A DNA stretch of 64,000 bases from Nemertoderma westbladi (lineage: Eukaryota > Xenacoelomorpha > Nemertodermatida > Nemertodermatidae), in contig JAUCBJ010001300.1 in assembly GCA_032718475.1 (NCBI GenBank), positions 20,926-84,925 of the forward strand, given 5' to 3'. The notes beneath the pieces are model-generated. The model ran no database searches, was not told the origin of the DNA, and was given only the letters and a program-made list of their open reading frames with translations. This document shows positions 1 to 11,044 of the stretch, in pieces. The translations under genes and the position numbers were made by a program. Each line of letters starts with the position of its first letter. Positions within the stretch are counted from its first letter, which is position 1.

Positions 1-237
1 TGAAGTGGCCCTCCTACCAGCATACTCTTACTTTGCCTCTTACAGTATTACATAGGCCTACTCATTTAAACAAAATCCCTGAGAAAACATTGAGAATCAA
101 CAGCCAATACTGCAATAGCAGAATAGGTCTAACAGACTGTTGAATAGCCTAGCAGCCTAGGCCTATACACTATCTGACTGTAGCCTACAGAACAGATACT
201 GGCTGACTGGGTAGGTACAAAGGACTACTCTGCTACA

Positions 238-728
238 TACCGAAGCCCAAAGTGGCCAGACAAACACACACACATCATTTTTCATTTTATGGGGGTTGGG
301 GTATGTTTGTGGTTGTCCAGTTGTGTGTGTGGTTGTCCAGTTGTGTGTGTGGTTGTCCAGTTGTGTGTGTGGTTGTCCAGCTGTGTGTGTGGTTGTCCAG
401 TTGTGTGTGTGGTTGTCCAGTTGTGTGTGTGGTTGTCCAGTTGTGTGTGTGGTTGTCCAGTTGTGTGTGTAGTTGTCCAGTTGTGTGTGTGGTTGTCCAG
501 TTGTGTGTGTGGTTGTCCAGTTGTGTGTGTAGTTGTCCAGTTGTGTGTGTGGTTGTCCAGCTATTTACTGGTCAACCACACACACACACACACTACTGCA
601 CTAAGTGCTCCAAATAGGCCAACCATTCAGCCATTCATTGGTTCGATTTTGACATTTTGATATTGTTATTAGTAGGGGGAAATTTGAAATTTAATGAAAT
701 TCTATCAACCTATTGTTGATATTGCTGA
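238..728. repeat. left terminal inverted repeat with 20-bp minisatellite
   Basis: The outer part begins TACCGAAGCCCAAAGTGGCC and pairs with the right end. It is followed by about 13 tandem copies of the 20-bp unit ttgtgtgtgtggttgtccag (about 303-560), then a unique inner part that again pairs with the right arm up to about 728. The open frames over the array (CVVVQL-like repeats) are by-products of a 20-bp unit without stops and are not annotated as genes. The ATG used for the HECT frame (694) lies inside the inner arm. Confidence 0.85.
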
Positions 729-3700
729 CTATACTATGTTATTAGATGTAGCGATATGTAAATACCGAGCATTATTTAGCGACGTTTTTTCCGAACTGAT
801 ATCGGATGGCGATCTTATTTTACTATATATGGATAAAAAACCGTGTGTTAAACTGCCATGCAGTGGCAACAAGTTCGTCCTATCTCAATATAAAGATGAG
901 ATAAATAAGGATTATAAGCGGCTAACGTTTCTTCTATGTACGCAGAAAGATTACGATGAATCCCTCAGCATGAATGTAGGTGACCAGGAGGCCAGGTTGC
1001 CTGAACCGAACGAGTCGTCGATAGGAATGACATTTGCCGCCATTGACTACGCTGAAAGCCACAACATGAATCTAGGCGGTTCGGTTGGGAGGTTTTGCCT
1101 GATCCGAACGAGTCATCGACAAGGGAGACAATCGCTCCTGCATCCCGTCCTGAAACACTCTATGAGATTCTTGATCGTATCACAAGTGCTGACAAATGTG
1201 ATGGTGAGCCACTAAATAAAATTAATGCTGATCGAGACGATATTCTAGATGGCGCATATCGAGGCTTTGCTCGGAAAACATTTAATATTAAAAATAAATT
1301 AAGTGTTAAATTCGATGACGAAACCGGAATAGATCAGGGTGGATTGAGTCGCGAATTTATGCGCCTTGCCACAATAAGTATTCGAGATTCAGGAATGTTT
1401 CACGGCCCCGAGACGCGAAAAATTAAAACCCTTGATTATAATGGTGAGTGATATGAATATCTATTTAATTTTAATTAATTAGTTAGATTTAATTAATTAA
1501 TTTGAAATTATAGCTCAACTACTGCGTACTGTTACTTAGTTTTAGTAATTTATTTTTTTAGCTTTAAATCAGGAGCGATATTTTTTGGCTGGGAAGATGT
1601 TAGGATACTTCATTATTAATCGGGGACCAACACCCAACTTCTTCGATCCACTTATGTTCGATATGATTTGTGATGGCGTGGATGAAATCCAACCAAAGAT
1701 AAAAGACATTAAGGATTTCGATATTCAGCAGCAAGTTCAGGATGTAAGTAGATTTTTGAATATGTATTCGTGTAATATTTTAAGTACTATTCGAGGTTAA
1801 ATATGGTGTAATCGATTTTTCGTGCCTCCGTAGGCAAACATACAAAATACACTTCCTCGGGACTCTGATTTTAATAACGAAATAATTACAAAATAATTAT
1901 TCCCCCCTTCCTTATCCAGTCGTAATATTTATCTCAAAAATAATTCAATCTATATTTCAATATTTCCAGATCGAAGATGCTATTACTGAGGATGAATTCA
2001 GAATGTCTATTGCCAACGGAAGTACGATCCCAGGATCCGGGCCGCCGCTAAACCCAGATCGCAATCCTCGTCGATTCGTCCAGTCGTCGACGTCAGTCAG
2101 TAAGTGGGACTCTTCCCACCGCACTCCAAGGTGGGTGACCGGAGTGAGGCATGAGGAACTTGGCAGTGGCCCGCATTACGATCTGACCGACCGCCGTATT
2201 CCCAGTGTCTGAGTGTAGTAAATACCCAAATAGAATCGTACTGACAAACAAGCAATTCCGTAGTATTCCCCCGTTAATCACCTCTTGAAGCAACTCGGCT
2301 GCTCGGGTCCAGATACATCGGACTGTCGGGAGCGTTTCAGACAGTAATGGAGCGGCATTTGCGAATATTTTCAATGGTTTTATAATAAATAAGGGTATTC
2401 AACAGTTCAATGCTAAAACAAATGGATTATTCCTAACCCCACCCCAATACAGCAATATACCTAACAGTATATAGCTTTGCAGGATTCTCGATTCAGGGAT
2501 TGAGTACAGCCTGACAGTACCGGTACACATGGTAGGCCTACATGCAGAATTGCAAAATTTGTCAGAAAACCCAGCTGATTTATCCTACAGTAATAATAAT
2601 TTAACGCATTTTAAATTTGGATAATCAAATGTATTATAACTGCAATAACAGTTACACTGATGCTGCACGAAGGCCCCACGCAAATTCTACTTGGAAAATT
2701 TTCAAACTTTTGCCAAACAACATGTGTACCAAGTTTGGATAGATTTCATCAAGGATTGGCCGAGTTATTAACGTTTAAAATAAAATACTGAAAAAAAAAC
2801 GCGACAGAACGACAGAACGACAGGTTGATTAATGGTACCACTACGCTAAGGCTCACTCACTTCGTGGCTCACCCCACATGGGTTCACCAACCAAACTCTT
2901 CAGTCTGCTACCCAAGCACCTGCGCCGTCATCCAGCCCCAGTAGCCGCCACGAACGTCGCCCCCCTCTAAGGCACAAACCCACAGCGCGCACCAACGCGA
3001 TGGACAGACGGGCCCTAACCCATCCGAGAACGAATCCTGGGGGTTTCTCGTTCCAACTGTCCTTCTCTGACAACTTTGCCGCCAAGTGAGTTTAATTGCT
3101 TTAAATAATTGCTTTAATTAATTGCTTTTAATTACTTTGCTACCAATAAGTTTAATTAATAAGTAAGATAAAAGTAAAAATTTCAAAAATTTAGATTTCG
3201 TGAAGGATTACAAACATGTTGCATAGTGGAAGAAATTAGGGACAATAGAGATGCTTGGAAGGAAGCCTTTATATTCAGTGAAGATTTGACTGTCAATGGG
3301 GAAATGGTAGAACGGATGTTCGAAATTAATTGGTCAGAGGAGCAGAGCAACCGAAAACGAAAAGAAAAAAAGATAGCTGTGTACTGGCGCGATCTGATAC
3401 AAGATTTAAGTGGTAATATAATAATAATATTTTGATGATAAATATAGTGACGTTTACTTATATTGCACTGTAGCTACAGTATATTGCTATTAATAAAATT
3501 TACTTTAATAAAAATTAAAATTTTAATAAAATAATTATTTAAAAATAAAAATTAAACTTCTATTTTTTAGTTAACTACTGTACTGGTTATTTTTGTGACG
3601 GACGTTCAAGAGTGTTACAAAATTCATGGCAAAAATCGTTAAAAAATAGCGTGACATCATTTGTGCATGACCCCTAATTATTTTTTATTCATTTTTTTAT

Positions 3701-3984
3701 TATAGCTGGAGAGATTGGCTTGGTTAATCAGGTACCAATCAATAGGCCTACGGGAACTATTGGTTTTCACTACGGGAGCGTCTTCTGTTCCTTCGCTTGG
3801 CTTTGACGTTCAGCCATCAATATCATTTATCCACGCCGAAGATGAACATGAATACTATAAGGGTCTACCGAAAGCAAACACATGTGCGCTAGAGCTAAAA
3901 CTACCTGTTGTGAAGGACTACCAGTCATTTAAGAATGTTATGCTAAGAAGCATTGAGATGTTGACTACATTTAGCGATAGCTAA
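694..3984 (+). pseudogene. HECT-domain E3 ubiquitin ligase-like gene carried by the transposon (broken)
   Basis: HECT enzymes take ubiquitin on a C-lobe cysteine and pass it to a substrate. The N-lobe signature GIDQGGLSREFMRLA is read at about 1332-1376. Likely exons end at 1443 (GTGAGT follows), then 1562-1743 (GTAAGT follows), 1970 onward after tttccag, 3195-3412, and 3706 to the stop at 3984. The first two junctions keep frame. The C-lobe is clear: GFDVQPSISF, then ANTCALELKLP, with the presumed catalytic Cys codon at 3883-3885. Two problems argue for damage. The frame opened at 694 must shift to join the one from about 1095, near an internal near-duplication (about 979-1150). Exon 3 runs after SIANGS into unrelated sequence, so about 50 residues expected before FREGLQ seem missing. 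The phase of the 3412/3706 junction also does not fit simply. It resembles the G2E3-like HECT genes often seen in fish and invertebrate genomes (family knowledge). Whether it helps transposition is unknown. Confidence 0.7.
2020..3194. other. unrelated sequence splitting the HECT gene
   Basis: No HECT-like coding is visible here. The stretch 2650-2880 is an interspersed repeat: it shares a block (taccaagtttggatagattt and following, then copies of cgacagaa) in inverted orientation with 19540-19760. The block may be an insertion plus an old intron. A minus-strand open frame at 2093-2374 has no feature I recognise. Confidence 0.5.
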
Positions 3985-4330
3985 TTAATTAGCATTATTC
4001 ACTTATCCATTATTCACTTAGCATTATAACTCATCTTATGTTGTCCTTATGTATTTCCAACCATCCTTTGTAACTAATCATAAATAGTTTCTACTTAAAT
4101 GTAATTTTAATTAATTAATAGTTTTTAGATTGATTAATCGATTTTATTGTAAACTGGATGGATTGAGAGGGGGAGGGGGGGGGGGGTCCGCATTATTGTA
4201 AATTATAAGTACATAAAAAAATTTATTTTATTTAATAGCCACAACAATAAGTGAACAATGCACAAGTAATGTTGAAATATGATTAACAAATGAGGTGTAA
4301 GGTGACAATAGAGTTACAATACCGATAAAT

Positions 4331-5533
4331 TTATTTGCATAGCTGTAAGAGATGCTCATAACGATCAAGTCCCTCTTTCCATGTATACGGTATAGAAGAC
4401 CACTGCAGCGTCTGTTTTACATAATTACAATACTCCAACGTGTTATTCTCTCGAACAGCATATGGCACTCTGATAGAATTTATTTCGTCTAGTTTAGTAC
4501 TGTTAATAGGCAGCGCAAGTTCTGGAATACCACCTTTTGATGCCGGGTTATAAAAATTGAAAATTGGCTTTCCACATATCGTATCATACCGTGATCGTCT
4601 GATGTAGTGCGTGTTCCAGTTCAGTACAATGTCATCCAACTGAGTTTGGATTAAAGGAGCCATACAAAACCACATAATATCTCGTTGTACAAGATCAGTA
4701 GGATCGTACATACCGATCTCAATGATATCGGCAAAGAAGTTCATCCACCATTGAGCAATGGATTTGCGTAACAGTGACCACCATGCTTCAATCCGTTGAT
4801 TGTGTGGTGAGGGCACATAACGGTGGGCATCTAAATTACAACGTAAGAACGATTGTGCTGCAGCAGCAATACCATTTTCAGTACCCTTATCGGTTTCGAG
4901 ACGAAGCGGACAGCCAAACTTACAAACAGCTTCAAGATAAAAGTCGCAGATTAATTCAGGGTGGTTATTGGTCCGATCAACTCTTAGCCATATTATATAT
5001 CTGGACCACCCATCAATACATCCGTGTATGGGAAATCCGCACACTTTTAATTTGTCGTACCCATCGCAGTGCCATACTGCATTGGGACCTACAGTATGGT
5101 ATTGCCTACGTTGAAGTCTCCTTCTGCTTCTCCTTTCCGTAGCCTCAGGATTTATTTGTCTTAATATGTTTTGAACGATACGTCGGGGAATACTGAATCC
5201 CTTGACCCTCAGGTGCTGCCACATGTGTCGGTAACCCCATAATCCACCAATTCCTCTTGTTAGAGAATTTATTTCAGTATAAACTTCGTCGTAAGTAGAA
5301 CGGTGTTTGTGTCGTGAAAGACCAAGACGATTAATAATTCTCCTTACTGTTCTCTGACTTATTTGAACATCATTGTGATTTATTAACATAGTAGTGATTT
5401 CTTTATATTTTAAACCACTGAAGAAGTATTTCTTAATTAAAATAGAAACATCATCATTATAGTTATCGAGTTCGGGGGGTTGGTAATCAACGACAGGAAC
5501 AACAAGTGACAGGAAAATAAATAGATAAACCAT
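4331..5533 (-). CDS. DDE transposase with integrase core (IS3EU-like)
   Basis: This 400-residue frame is the presumed transposase, which would cut and rejoin DNA at the TAC...GTA ends in the nucleus. Residues about 26-74 look like a helix-turn-helix region (AITTML-type helix followed by QRTVRRIINRLGLSR). The integrase core follows with a plausible triad: D157 in WHCDGYDK, D215 in LETDKGTENG and E249 in RIEAWW, giving D-57-D-33-E spacing as in IS3/retroviral-type integrases. The WHCDG...GCIDGWSR region is typical of metazoan integrase-core proteins of this kind (family knowledge). The first dozen residues are hydrophobic and may not be coding; a start at the first ATG is assumed. An AATAAA on the same strand lies at 4222-4227. 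No internal stop or frameshift was seen. Confidence 0.85.
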   Translation of the reverse strand: MVYLFIFLSLVVPVVDYQPPELDNYNDDVSILIKKYFFSGLKYKEITTMLINHNDVQISQRTVRRIINRLGLSRHKHRSTYDEVYTEINSLTRGIGGLWGYRHMWQHLRVKGFSIPRRIVQNILRQINPEATERRSRRRLQRRQYHTVGPNAVWHCDGYDKLKVCGFPIHGCIDGWSRYIIWLRVDRTNNHPELICDFYLEAVCKFGCPLRLETDKGTENGIAAAAQSFLRCNLDAHRYVPSPHNQRIEAWWSLLRKSIAQWWMNFFADIIEIGMYDPTDLVQRDIMWFCMAPLIQTQLDDIVLNWNTHYIRRSRYDTICGKPIFNFYNPASKGGIPELALPINSTKLDEINSIRVPYAVRENNTLEYCNYVKQTLQWSSIPYTWKEGLDRYEHLLQLCK

Positions 5534-5670
5534 TTTCTAGTACCTATATAATTCACAATTCAGATCACGAGAAATCGGAATAGAAAAATAAAATTACAGT
5601 ATTAATGTAGTAGCTGTAGGGTAGACACCGGTACGCCCGGTATACTGCAATATAAAACCAATACCGGTAC

Positions 5671-6144
5671 CGCAACATCAACAATAGGTCGATTGAATTT
5701 CATTAAATTTCAAATTTCCCCCTACAATTACAATAATAAAGTGTCAAAATCGAACCAATGAATGGTTGGCCTCTTTGGAGCACTTAGTGCAGGGGTGTGT
5801 GTGTAGTTGACCAGTAAACAACTGGACGACCACACACACAACTGGACAACCACACACACAACTGGACAACCACACACACAACTGGGCAACCACACACACA
5901 ACTGGACAACCACACACACAACTGGGCAACCACACACACAACTGGACAACCACACACACAACTGGGCAACCACACACACAACTGGACAACCACCCACACA
6001 ACTGGACAACCACACACACAACTGGACAACCACACACACAACTGGACAACCACACACACAACTGGACAACCACACACATACCCCAACCCCCATAAAATGA
6101 AAAATGATGTGTGTGTGGTTGTCTGGCCACTTTGGGCTTCCGTA
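5671..6144. repeat. right terminal inverted repeat with 20-bp minisatellite
   Basis: This is the reverse complement of the left end. It reads inward from GTA at 6142-6144 through ggccactttgggcttcc, then about 13 copies of the inverted 20-bp unit (about 5820-6075, with a few substitutions such as gggcaac and cacccacac), then the inner arm back to cgcaacatcaacaatagg near 5671. A TAC/GTA terminus plus GCTACA duplication follows. Confidence 0.85.
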
Positions 6145-6150
6145 GCTACA

Positions 6151-9100
6151 GGACTGGTACAGCTAAAAGTAAGCCCCCGCTAGCAGTCAGTTACCATTCA
6201 GTTCTCAGTCTCACACTAGTCTGCTAGTAGAGTACTACTACTAGGTCGAGCGAACTCGGACAACTAGTAGAGTAGTCATTGGTAGACAGGTAGATCTACT
6301 GTAACTTCTGAACTTAACCCTACTGTCAGACTGTATAACCTGTTAACTGACTTCAATTATCCAACTTATTGTAGGCCATGCCAAGGTGTACTAAATAACT
6401 AAATTGGTGTAGGCCTCTCGAATCTCGCCTACAAGACATTAAATTACGGTATGGGTCCGAAACTGAAACTGCTGTGATATTGATGCGTTTTGAAACTACA
6501 CAGATGCGCGATCACTAAAGATATTCAGTTACAATTGAATTTTTATTTTCTCATTTTATGAACACTTATAGGCCTACTTGACGAAAAATTAACAAAAATA
6601 TTGCACTTTCATAGGCCTACTGAACATTAACAATAAGGTTTGAACAAACTTATTTTTTACACCGGAAAACTGTTAATTTATTATTGTCGCAAAATCGCTG
6701 TTGATATAGCGAATTAAGTGCTGGTGTAGGTATTGGAGAGTCATGTGACTCTATAAGGCGCAGAAAGAGTCCCGACTCGCAATAACTATAGTTCCGTTTA
6801 TTTACTTCCGTTTGTAAAACACCCTTCACCTTTCATTGTAATTTATTGCACTGCACTAAAATTGAACCCAAACGTGTTAGATGTGATGGATGCTACATAG
6901 AAACAGAAGATGGAGACACCATAGAAGCCAAAGCTTGAGTGTTGCTGTCACCGGGGTGAGGGGGTGTGTGAACTGAATAGATCATGTTAGTGGTGAAGTG
7001 AGATTTAATGAGCAATCAGTTTTAGTATGATACAGGATTTTGTTTTTGATATTGGTTGGTTGTATTTAAATACTGATATTAAATAAAACTGTAGGTAATT
7101 ATGACTAAAAAAAGAGGTAATTTTTTTATTTATATATTTATTTTAATTATACCATTCTAAAGCAATCCTCTAGAGTGACAATTCTCTCATGTATTAAAAA
7201 ATAACAGATTGATTTGTTACACATATTTCAGTATTTTCTTAATCATCACCAGACAGCAGCAATTATTTTTTATTTGCAATGGAAAAACCACCAATTGTGT
7301 GGTGTTACGCTTAATATATGGCGGGATTTCATTCCAAATATGCGGGCCCATATATTGAATAGACATTTAACCACCCCGTGCGGTGCGAAGTCGTGGGATA
7401 AAGAAATTAAGTTTGGAGGAGTTTCTTTTAGAATAATTATGTACTATATTCGATTGACGAAATAGATTACATAAGCCACTAGGTAAATTGTTAATACATA
7501 AAATGAAAGGGTAGGATACCAAGTTGTCGATAAATCAGTATAGAAGGTGCATCTCAGGGAGAAAAAGTTATTGTGCGCACGATCTTGTTCATTTTTGTGG
7601 GATAGTTCTTTTTTTTGAGTTCTTATTATCTATTCATTTTTAGGATAGTTCTTTTTACAGAACACAAGAAAAAAATAAACAAAAAATAACACCGGGCACC
7701 AACTTTTAAAAAAATTAACAACGCGTTGCTTTTCTATAAGAAAATCCCAGAAATTATCGAATAAAATTGTCGCGAAATTAAATATTCATATCTTATCAGA
7801 TCAGGTAGGCCTATCATTTGTTGTGTACTGAAGTACTGTACATATATAGTAATAGCGGGTTAGCTAATAGTGCCTGTGTACTGGAATAGCTTGGTCTGGG
7901 ACTGATTGCCGAGGATATGAATTAGGAAGTTAGGCCCGTTACCGTAGGCCTACGTACTGTACATAACGTACAGACAGTACGGTACAACACGTCGGTACAA
8001 CATAGATACCGGTACCTACCTGCCTACTACTGCACTGAAATATAAAGAGATGGGTCCCGGTTAGGTAACTGCAGGAGTTAGTAAACAGTGAAATTTAAAT
8101 TTAGCGTTATTTAATAGGTAATGTTATTATCCATTAATCTGCCAAGGAAAGACATTAATTTGACGGATTGAATATTAATGTATGTTTCGGGGACGTAAAC
8201 TAAAGTAAGAGCATTGCGAAAAGGGGATGTGATGACGGAGGGGATTGGTGGTGTAGCGTGTAGACACATCTAATGTAATGTAATCAATGATATGCAAATG
8301 TGAGTATATTGCAATAAAATATTAATATATGTAATCCTAATAATATAATCATATAATCACAGCGTTTTGATTTTGGGATACACCGCTATGAAAACGCGGT
8401 GACAGCGTTGGCACACTGTTACCCCGAGTTGTATCTGTGAGAAACCGGGCTTAACTCTTAACTTTCATTAAACAAAGATACACTGCCTTTATTAAGTTTT
8501 ATCATGATAGATCTAAATTAGAAGATAATATATCTCTCATTTTAACTACCGTTTGCTTCATTGGCATTTAAATTGTAATTCCATTAAAAATAATAAAATT
8601 CAGGACCTGCTTTTGCTTTTACATACTGTATTTTAGTTTAATTTTATTTACAGTATCTCCGTTTAATATTGATAGTTAATATACTAGGGGCCTTCGGTAA
8701 TTTAAATTAAAAAAATGTATAGGGCCTCGTATTTTCAGATACGGGGGGAGGGATCAATGCTGTGCAGTGCTTTAACATTGCATCTTCGTTTTTCACTAAT
8801 TAGCATACAAACAATACTTGCGCTACAATATCAGCTGCTGACAGGCAGGGCCGCTTTAATGCCTAGGCTTAAAAGGCTGCATCCTAGGAGCCATGGGTTA
8901 ACCTTCTAGAGGCCGCTCTGAGACAGCGATAAAATTTGTTTTTTCCAAGATAGTTTGTTGTATTATAATGAAATTAGATCTGAAAATAAGTTTTAGAAAA
9001 TTTCATCAAGGTATGGCCGAGATACGGCATGGGAACAAAATGGGAATTTAGCCACTAAAGGGGCAATATGAAAAAATAATTTATAAAATTGTTCAGATTT

Positions 9101-9234
9101 AATCAGATTTATCATTAATCAGATTTCAGATAATCAGATTTTAATCAGATTTAATTCAGATATAACTATAATAACAGCTATATAATACTATTGTATTTTG
9201 TAAGATATATATTATATATATATATATAAAAATA
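6151..9234. other. non-coding, no gene seen
   Basis: AT-rich sequence with scattered TAGGCCTA and ACCGGTA motifs. No frame shows a recognisable domain; open frames near 7214 and 8715 are short and lack any support. Confidence 0.6.
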
Positions 9235-9477
9235 AAATATATAAATATAATTGTAAGGAAACCAAGATCAACCACGTTAAATAAAAATTATAAGAAATTA
9301 CACAAGCTTTCGAAATAATATAATATTTCTTTTTCAAGTGATTTAAATAATTGAGAAAGAGGAAACTTTATCACTTGAAAAAGAAATATTATATTATTTC
9401 GAAAGCTTGTGTAATTTCTTATAATTTTTATTTAACGTGGTTGATCTTGGTTTCCTTACAATTATATTTATATATTT
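9235..9477. repeat. perfect 108-bp inverted repeat (hairpin)
   Basis: The left arm 9235-9342 and right arm 9370-9477 are reverse complements with no mismatch that I can see, separated by a 27-nt loop. The arms include aagctttcgaaataatataa. No coding or TIR-like termini were identified. It could be a snap-back duplication, a foldback element, a precursor of hairpin small RNAs or an assembly/cloning artefact. Confidence 0.9.
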
Positions 9478-9479
9478 AA

Positions 9480-11044
9480 TTTTTGTAACCGGATCCCACA
9501 CCCCAACGGCTTTGACTTGCTAAATTTATAATCTATATATAAAAATATATATATTATATATATATTATATAATAATAACATATTATATTTATATATATAT
9601 TATATATATATTATATAATAATAACATATTATATTTATATATATATATAATATATATAATAAAAATAAAATAATAGGAAGGCATTTTATACAACCATGTT
9701 CAGCATGATCCGGTCTCTTAAATATAATATTGAGTTGAACGAATTATGTTTTTGACAGACCAATATCAAGCAAGTAAAATTAATTGGAAACAGAGAAACA
9801 ACATGTTCCTATCTGTTCAACCGTAAGTAGTCATCGTTTTATTTAACCAGGGACACAAAGCGCAACCCTGTTTAAATACTGTAAGTAAAATTATCACATT
9901 GGTTACATTTTTGCATGTGTTTAGTCGCCGGGATTTGGCTCATCAGCTACACTAACCCGTGCAGGACACATGTTAATCAAACTAACTACACCAAAAACCA
10001 GCTAAAAACACACACATACTAAGCAATCATTTACTCCTGGGGCAGGGGATATTTCAATATCTCTATTAAGTTAAAACAACACAAGATTGTAGCCGTTCTA
10101 TATTACTTGAAAGTTGAAAGCCTTTCTTAGTTTTTAAGAAGGAATTCTCGCGCTCTCGTCACCGTTGTTATCATATTAAAAACAGTTAAGGTAGCACGGG
10201 TTGACCTCAGGTGACTAATGAAATGAATAACAAAAGTTATTACAAGCTTTCTCCCAACAGCTTCTTCAGGTCATTATAATGAAACTGCGTATACAGTACA
10301 GTATACAGTAACTGCACTGCAGTTTCACTGTTAATTAATCTTATATTATATTATTATTAAATTAATATAATGCATTAATCTTGTGATTAAATTAAACTAT
10401 ATTAAATTAAACCTCAGGAACCTCAATGTGATAAATTAATGTGAATAGCTTCTAGGCAAGGCGTTCTTAACTAATCTTAAGAACGCCTTGCTTCTAGGCA
10501 ACAACCGGCCAGCCCACAAGTATCACTTTGTTGCCCGCATGATATTGTTCCGCGAGAATGCCTCTGCCTCTGTTAACTTACCACGAGCTGTCAATCAGGA
10601 ATACCTCGACGTTTATTTTCTCAAGGAATTCAAAGTGTTGCAAATTACCTCAAAGTAATATTTCGCAAAGAATTCAAAGTGCCTAAAAACAGGATATCAC
10701 TTTAAGATTCCCAACTAAAAGTGTCTACAAGAATTCAAAGCGGCCGTTAGGAGTAATGTAATGACGTTTAGACACTTTTAGAAAAACTTTGAGAAAATCT
10801 CAAAGCACAGATGCACTTTGAGACGTAGAACATATAGGCCATGAGACTTCCAATTAAGTAAATTATCAATAATAAGACCTAAATAAGTAACTTATTTCTT
10901 ATATTAATACATACCGATATTTATATAGATAGGCCTACAGTTTTACCGATATTAAGTGAATGAAAGGCGGTTAGAAGCAAACCACTCAGAGAGAGAGTCA
11001 AGGTCGGCATTAACGATTTTATTAGGTTTATGGCAAAGCCATGC
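9480..11044. other. non-coding with AT palindromes and a small hairpin
   Basis: At 9530-9665 are repeated palindromic tatata blocks (two near copies of a block with taatataataacatatta). A small hairpin sits at 10457-10490: caaggcgttcttaa pairs with ttaagaacgccttg, itself flanked by a direct repeat cttctaggcaa. No gene is supported. Confidence 0.6.

Larger units (their letters stand above)
238..6144. mobile_element. IS3EU-like DNA transposon, complete
   Basis: The element runs from TAC to GTA and is flanked by a perfect 6-bp direct repeat, GCTACA, at 232-237 and 6145-6150. Its ends are inverted repeats of about 480 bp. Inside are a DDE transposase gene (minus, 4331-5533) and a HECT-type gene (plus, 694-3984), arranged convergently. 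The 6-bp target duplication, TAY...RTA termini and an IS3-like integrase-fold transposase agree with what I recall of the eukaryotic IS3EU superfamily. The superfamily name rests on that recall, but the element boundaries are seen directly. The transposase frame is open, while the HECT gene looks damaged, so the copy may be mobile but not fully intact. Confidence 0.85.

Noticed and set aside
252-660. Open frames over the 20-bp array (CVVVQL repeats), and the same at 5728-6130
   Set aside because: They exist in several frames and on both arms because the unit lacks stops; no domain or codon structure.
4774-5142. Plus-strand ORF opposite the transposase
   Set aside because: It is a shadow of the minus-strand gene with the DDE triad.
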